Assembly (NCBI RefSeq): GCF_014042355.1
Contig: NZ_JACEZU010000008.1
Coordinates: 307,368 to 371,367, forward strand
Direction of reading: 5' to 3'
Length of the DNA stretch: 64,000 nucleotides
Origin: Rugamonas apoptosis
GTDB taxonomy: Bacteria > Pseudomonadota > Gammaproteobacteria > Burkholderiales > Burkholderiaceae_D
Positions 60,428 through 64,000 of this stretch are shown here, in pieces (positions within the stretch are counted from its first letter, which is position 1; every line of letters starts with the position of its first letter). The notes under the pieces are model-generated. The model was given only the letters and a program-made list of their open reading frames with translations, was not told the origin of the DNA and ran no database searches. Made by a program: the position numbers and the translations under genes.

Positions 60428-60670
60428 GCACAGCACCTGGACCTCGACCGATCCGTGGATGACAAACGGGTCGTCGGCCATCATCAGGTCGAGCTCGCCG
60501 CGATCGGCGCAGTGCGCCATGATCAGGCCGCCAGTGCACGGTTCCATTGGGCCGGCCAGTGCGATACGCCCGGCTCGCGCGTTGGCAATTAGCCAGTCGC
60601 GGTGGCTGGCTTGTTGAGCTTCAATGTCCTCGGGAGGGCGACGGTTGTTCAGGGTAACAAAAAATAGTAT
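60428..60670 (-). pseudogene. YciI-family protein, cut by the IS5 element
   Basis: The minus strand from about 60670 gives LFFVTLNNRRPPEDIEAQQA, SHRDWLIANARAGRIALAGP, MEPCTGGLIMAHCADRGELD and LMMADDPFVIHGSVEVQVLC. It shows the YciI pattern of a central His, AGP and the DPF motif. It runs into the IS5 end at 60427. No ATG is present: after GGAGGAGG an ATA stands where the start should be. It precedes azoR on neither strand order, lying just after its stop. Probably a dead remnant. Confidence 0.6.
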
Positions 60671-60688
60671 AAGGCCTCCTCCCGCCGA

Positions 60689-61318
60689 TCAGCACATCAA
60701 GGCGCGCGTAACCACATCACGCACCGTGGCGCGCGCCTCGGCAATCGAATGCTCGCGAAGTTCAGTCCCTTTGGTCAAACGCTCCGCGCGCACAAACTGG
60801 ACGTCGTTGATGCCAAGGAAGCCGAAGAAAGCCTTGAGATATGATTCTTGGAAATCCATGCTCGCCGCAGCGCCGGTCGAGTACATGCCGCCACGCGTGG
60901 ACGCCACAATCACCCGCCTCCCTCCCGACAGTCCGACGGGGCCGTCGGCGGTGTAGCGGAAAGTGCGCCCTGGCTGGGCCACGCGGTCTATCCAGGTTTT
61001 CAACTGACTGGCGACCGAGAAATTGTACATTGGTGCGCCAATGACGATCACCTCACTGGCGAGGAGCTCGTCGGCTAACTGCGCCGACTTGGTGTGCTCG
61101 CCGAGCATCGCCTGATCCGTCACGACGGCGCCACCAGAGGCGCGAAAGCCGGCGGCGATAGCCCCGGTCAGGTGCGCGACCGGGTCAACAACCAGGTCGC
61201 GACGAACGACCTGCGCGTTCGGACGCTGTTGTAATAGTTCCTCCACGATCGCTGCGCTGAGCATGCAGGAAGTCGAAGCATCGCCGAGGATGCTGGAGTC
61301 AAGGTGCAGAATGTTCAT
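60689..61318 (-). CDS. azoR: FMN-dependent NADH:azoreductase
   Basis: 209 residues of the flavodoxin-like AzoR family. N-terminus MNILHLDSSILGDASTSCML, the FMN region GAPMYNFSVASQLKTWIDRV and the loop RRVIVASTRGGMYSTGAA are typical. It reduces azo compounds and quinones with two electrons from NADH. Divergent from a LysR gene with a palindrome between them, the usual arrangement for a LysR-controlled quinone/azo reductase. A broken YciI frame follows downstream. Confidence 0.92.
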   Translation of the reverse strand: MNILHLDSSILGDASTSCMLSAAIVEELLQQRPNAQVVRRDLVVDPVAHLTGAIAAGFRASGGAVVTDQAMLGEHTKSAQLADELLASEVIVIGAPMYNFSVASQLKTWIDRVAQPGRTFRYTADGPVGLSGGRRVIVASTRGGMYSTGAAASMDFQESYLKAFFGFLGINDVQFVRAERLTKGTELREHSIAEARATVRDVVTRALMC

Positions 61319-61392
61319 GGTTGGAGTCCTTGGTGAGTGGTAACGGAATCAACTATAGGGGCGGAATGGGTGCCGCACTAGCCATCGTGGCG

Positions 61393-61407
61393 AGAACAGA
61401 TTGTTCT
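61393..61407. promoter_or_regulatory. LysR-type palindrome between azoR and lysR
   Basis: AGAACA-GAT-TGTTCT is a perfect six-base inverted repeat in the middle of the 150-base divergent region, 75 bases before azoR and 60 before the regulator start. It is the natural candidate for the LysR binding site. Confidence 0.6.
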
Positions 61408-61466
61408 GCATTTGATACAATCACTGCGTTTTCACCGTCATTTTGAACAAATCAATGAGGCCCGCT

Positions 61467-62411
61467 TTGGAAGACCTGAACGATCTTGCTCTGTTTGCCG
61501 CCGTCGTTACACACGGCGGCTTTTCAGGGGCTGCGCGCGCGCTGGGTATTTCGAAATCGCGAGTCAGCCGCCGTGTCGCCGACTTGGAAGAGCGACTGGC
61601 GGTCCGGCTACTCCAGCGTTCGACGCGCTCGGTCAACGTCACCGAGGTCGGCGCCGCCTTCTTTACCCACTGCGAATTGCTCGGCGTGGCCGCCAAGGCT
61701 GCCTATGAGGTGGCCGCACGCGCCAATGCCAAGCCGTCGGGACGCGTACGCGTCAGTTGCCCGATCGGCGTTGCGCATCTGTTTCTCGCACCTCTGTTAC
61801 CGAAGTTTATGCTGGCGAACGCCGACGTGAAGCTTGAACTTGATCTCACTAACCGCCGGGTCGATGTGATCGGCGAAGGCTACGACGTGGCGATCCGAAT
61901 TCGTTCGACGCTGGAGGATTCTGAGTTGGTGATCCGTAATTTCGGCATCAGCGACCAGATATTGGTGGCCGCCCCTGCCTTCCTGAAAAAAAATGGGCCT
62001 GTCGAGACGGTCGAAGCACTGCAGGGCGTCAAGGGACTCGGCCCCGCTGGTGTGCGTGGTGAACGCCCGCGCTGGAGGCTGACGCCACCGGACGGGATGG
62101 AGGTGGACGTCAAGTACACCCCGGTTTTCGCCAGTGACGACGTCTACCTGATGTCGCGCATGGCGTTGGCTGGCGTAGGTGTAGCGCAACTGCCTTTCCA
62201 TATTTGTGAAGAGGATATCCGACACGGCCGCTTAGTGGCCTTATTGTCCGACCACTTGCTGCCTGACCATCAACTGCACGCCGTCTATCCGACCCGACGC
62301 GGCCTGATCCCGGCAGTCAAAGCATTCGTCGAGATGCTGGCGACGGAGTTGCCGCAGACAATAAGACGGGCAAATCACGACTTTCAGGAAACGTTGGCGC
62401 GTCCAAGGTAA
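61467..62411 (+). CDS. LysR-family transcriptional regulator
   Basis: About 314 residues. HTH: LNDLALFAAVVTHGGFSGAA then RALGISKSRVSRRVADLEER, followed by the LysR substrate domain (RVRVSCPIGVAHLFLAPLLP; LELDLTNRRVDVIGEGYDVA). The TTG at 61467 is preferred: GAGG lies six bases before it and MEDLNDLALF is the usual family start. An ATG at 61455 and a TTG at 61443 are alternatives without ribosome sites. Likely regulator of azoR. Confidence 0.9.
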   Translation: MEDLNDLALFAAVVTHGGFSGAARALGISKSRVSRRVADLEERLAVRLLQRSTRSVNVTEVGAAFFTHCELLGVAAKAAYEVAARANAKPSGRVRVSCPIGVAHLFLAPLLPKFMLANADVKLELDLTNRRVDVIGEGYDVAIRIRSTLEDSELVIRNFGISDQILVAAPAFLKKNGPVETVEALQGVKGLGPAGVRGERPRWRLTPPDGMEVDVKYTPVFASDDVYLMSRMALAGVGVAQLPFHICEEDIRHGRLVALLSDHLLPDHQLHAVYPTRRGLIPAVKAFVEMLATELPQTIRRANHDFQETLARPR

Positions 62412-62494
62412 AGGCAGGCAGGGAGCACTGCCAGCGAGCACGACCCACTGCACTTCGAGGACGTGCTCGGTCCGAACAATATTCGAGGTCCCCC

Positions 62495-62911
62495 TCAAGT
62501 TGCTCTACCCCGATCTATTTTTGGGAGTGGATTCTCTATTTGTTCTTTCGTAAGACCATTTGCATATGCGTTGTACTGCATGATCGTTACATAGGTCAGC
62601 AAACGTGCGTTCTCTTGTTCCAACGCTTTTATAATGAGATTTAGCCTAGAAATACTGTCACTTGCTACAGCCAGGCTGCTCGGCATTGGTTGTCGTTGCA
62701 CAGGATGCGCTTGCACCAATTTTTTTTTCGCATGGACCGCATCCTTAATTCTCTGGTGCCCGTTCAATCCCTGCCGTGTCGGAACATACCCTAAAATTGA
62801 CCCGCTAGCGACGCAGATAGCATCCCAAGCAATTGTTTCGTGGGGCCATGATCTCACCATATCGACAATAGCGGTTACGTGAGAATTTTGGATGATTTTA
62901 TTTCTCGCCAC
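62495..62911 (-). CDS. Small partner protein of a tyrosine recombinase
   Basis: 138 residues from GTG at 62911, which has an ideal AAGGAGGATCC; the start lies inside the upstream recombinase gene (14-base overlap). The sequence has a helix-turn-helix-like block, AIVDMVRSWPHETIAWDAIC and PTRQGLNGHQRIKDAVHAKK, then a coiled coil (SISRLNLIIKALEQENARLL). Small coiled-coil proteins follow tyrosine integrases in Tn554-type and gamma-mobile-trio-type elements, where they assist strand exchange. The family is inferred from layout. The expected third gene is absent; lysR follows. Confidence 0.55.
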   Translation of the reverse strand: MARNKIIQNSHVTAIVDMVRSWPHETIAWDAICVASGSILGYVPTRQGLNGHQRIKDAVHAKKKLVQAHPVQRQPMPSSLAVASDSISRLNLIIKALEQENARLLTYVTIMQYNAYANGLTKEQIENPLPKIDRGRAT

Positions 62912-63886
62912 GGATCCTCCTTGCACGTAATTGCGAGGTTTGGTTCCCCAAGTCCTCCTTATCGCCCAAGTGTCCCTCGAGGTGCGAGTCGAGGATGCAG
63001 AGCATCTCCTCAACGAGTGTTGAAGGAAGCACGTTTTGAGTCACTGCCATCAGTGCGCTGTTTCGCAAAATGCGGTGCAGATGACTTTGTTCGTTGGCCC
63101 CCTTTGGTTTAATCAGCGCACCTTGCGGCACTGCTTCATCTTCTAGAATGCCAACTAAGGTAATCAGTCTCGCTCGATATTTGCTCTGCGATTCTAGCCA
63201 CTTTGAAGCACCTGGGTTGTTATCCTCTACAGCCCGCGTGGCTTGGATAACTTCTTTTTCCACCGCCGAGAGGACGAACTTAATCCGGTCTAGGCGTTCC
63301 AAATCACTCGCGCCTGCACCTTTGACGCAGTAGTGCTCAACGCAGTTGAGGCAGTCTCCAAACTTGTCACAAGGTGAAAATAAAAAGTCATGTTCGCACA
63401 CGCCCCACATCGTTACGTGATTTGCACCTCGCGGCCCTAAGTCGATCTCTGCGCACGACACGGGCTTGGGTTTCAAATTCACATCCCAATGTTGGACTGT
63501 TGAAGAGGCGACCTTTTCCACTCCCGCAATAACTATGGAGTCAGCCAGAGGTGCCGCCGATTTGGATAAAATTTTAGCGCCCCCACGGCCGGGCGAGTCG
63601 AACAATGCACGCTTACACTGCTCGACTCTTTCAAAATCGGTCCTGTGATCGTAGACTCTATTTTGGGCGACATCACGCCGTCCTGACCATTTCGCGATTG
63701 CCTCCTGACTCATTCCTCCTTGTTGTGCAAGGGTGTTTAGATAATGTCTGATCTGATGAGACTGAATTCGAAGAGGCTCTCCGTCTATGACGTAGCCATG
63801 TCGCTCAAAAAGCGTGGGAAGGCTACCTGGTCGTAGTTCACGTCCAAATGCACCGAGCCTTGGAGCCCATAGATGAAATAGCCCCC
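62898..63886 (-). pseudogene. Tyrosine recombinase (integrase), N-terminally truncated by an IS
   Basis: The frame is open from the IS end at 63886, although the first ATG is at 63713. Catalytic box II is visible upstream of that ATG: PLRIQSHQIRHYLNTLAQQG (HxxR), then AIAKWSGRRDVAQNRVYDH containing the tryptophan and the nucleophilic tyrosine. A cysteine-rich segment follows (CEHDFLFSPCDKFGDCLNC). The box I arginine and N-terminal domain are lost. The C-terminal extension of about 200 residues beyond the tyrosine is unusually long for an integrase. Lower GC than the neighbours. Confidence 0.65.
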
Positions 63887-64000
63887 TGATTCACCGGACA
63901 CAGCCTATGCGCTATTCTTACGGATAGGAATAGGACTGTGCATATGACTAGGAACAAGCAAACAATCGAGGTTGTAACGATAAGCCAGGAGCGCCGCAGG
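63887..64000 (+). mobile_element. Left end of an insertion sequence with transposase start
   Basis: The recombinase frame breaks at TGATTCACCGGACACAGCC (63887), a TG-starting end typical of IS3-like elements. ATG at 63944, after AGGA, opens MTRNKQTIEVVTISQERRR, which runs off the window. The basic RRR stretch resembles the start of IS2-type or IS66 OrfA proteins. Identification is tentative. Confidence 0.45.

Overview
The window looks like a chromosomal segment of a high-GC betaproteobacterium of the order Burkholderiales, probably Oxalobacteraceae (Massilia/Duganella/Janthinobacterium-like). This is inferred from the phasin, NsrR, malonate-decarboxylase and DUF1302/DUF1329 genes and the composition; no rRNA, tRNA or CRISPR array is visible. 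Roughly four fifths of it is a lipid- or hydrocarbon-type catabolic supercluster. It is bordered and interrupted by broken mobile elements and by lower-GC transferred genes.

Layout. (1) 1-3.6 kb: core-like genes (NsrR C-terminus, SRPBCC protein, malonate decarboxylase beta and gamma subunits, phasin). (2) 3.8-8.0 kb: a mobile scar. A SRAP (YedK-like) gene is cut at about 4195 and followed by terminal-repeat debris, an IS3 relic, an ATPase-like gene pair beside an antitoxin-like remnant, a 5'-truncated IS3 transposase, and a solute-binding protein. (3) 8.2-23.7 kb: a beta-oxidation regulon. It holds a TetR, an AraC, a six-gene operon (enoate/dienoyl-CoA reductase, thiolase, SDR, FadB-like, thiolase, acyl-CoA dehydrogenase), an enoyl-CoA hydratase, a nitronate-monooxygenase-like flavoprotein, a second TetR, and an isomerase/SDR pair. 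Most of these promoters carry variants of one palindrome (ATAACGATCGTTAT). (4) 23.8-26.8 kb: an IS256 remnant and a DeoR-MFS pair. (5) 26.9-39.6 kb: one long minus-strand operon. In transcription order it encodes a DUF1302 outer-membrane protein, DUF1329, a YCF48 propeller, an MMPL/RND permease, a chemoreceptor, an acyl-CoA ligase, an enoyl-CoA hydratase and an alpha/beta hydrolase, and ends in a desaturase remnant. (6) 39.9-50.1 kb: a nine-gene operon with a crotonase, a CaiB-type CoA-transferase, fumarylacetoacetase, a CoxS/L/M-type molybdenum hydroxylase, DUF302, a double CoxG and XdhC, faced by a divergent TetR and two identical palindromes. (7) 51.5-58.8 kb: another TetR, then a minus-strand set of membrane desaturase/hydroxylase, alpha/beta hydrolase, rubredoxin (54 aa), rubredoxin reductase and GMC oxidoreductase, with a divergent AraC. 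(8) 58.9-64 kb: a second scar (hydrolase tail, sulfatase fragment, IS3, IS66 and IS5 pieces, broken YciI), azoR/LysR, and a tyrosine-recombinase gene overlapping a small partner gene and cut by another IS.

How it may work together (inference). A hydrophobic compound is sensed by the operon-borne chemoreceptor and moved by the DUF1302/DUF1329/YCF48/MMPL envelope module. It is hydroxylated by the di-iron membrane enzyme with rubredoxin and its reductase, oxidised by the GMC enzyme and/or the molybdenum hydroxylase, activated by the ligase or CoA-transferase, and degraded by the two beta-oxidation sets. The substrate cannot be read from the sequence. The hydrolase, crotonase and desaturase occur twice, in scrambled order and partly broken, so the supercluster was built by segmental duplication.
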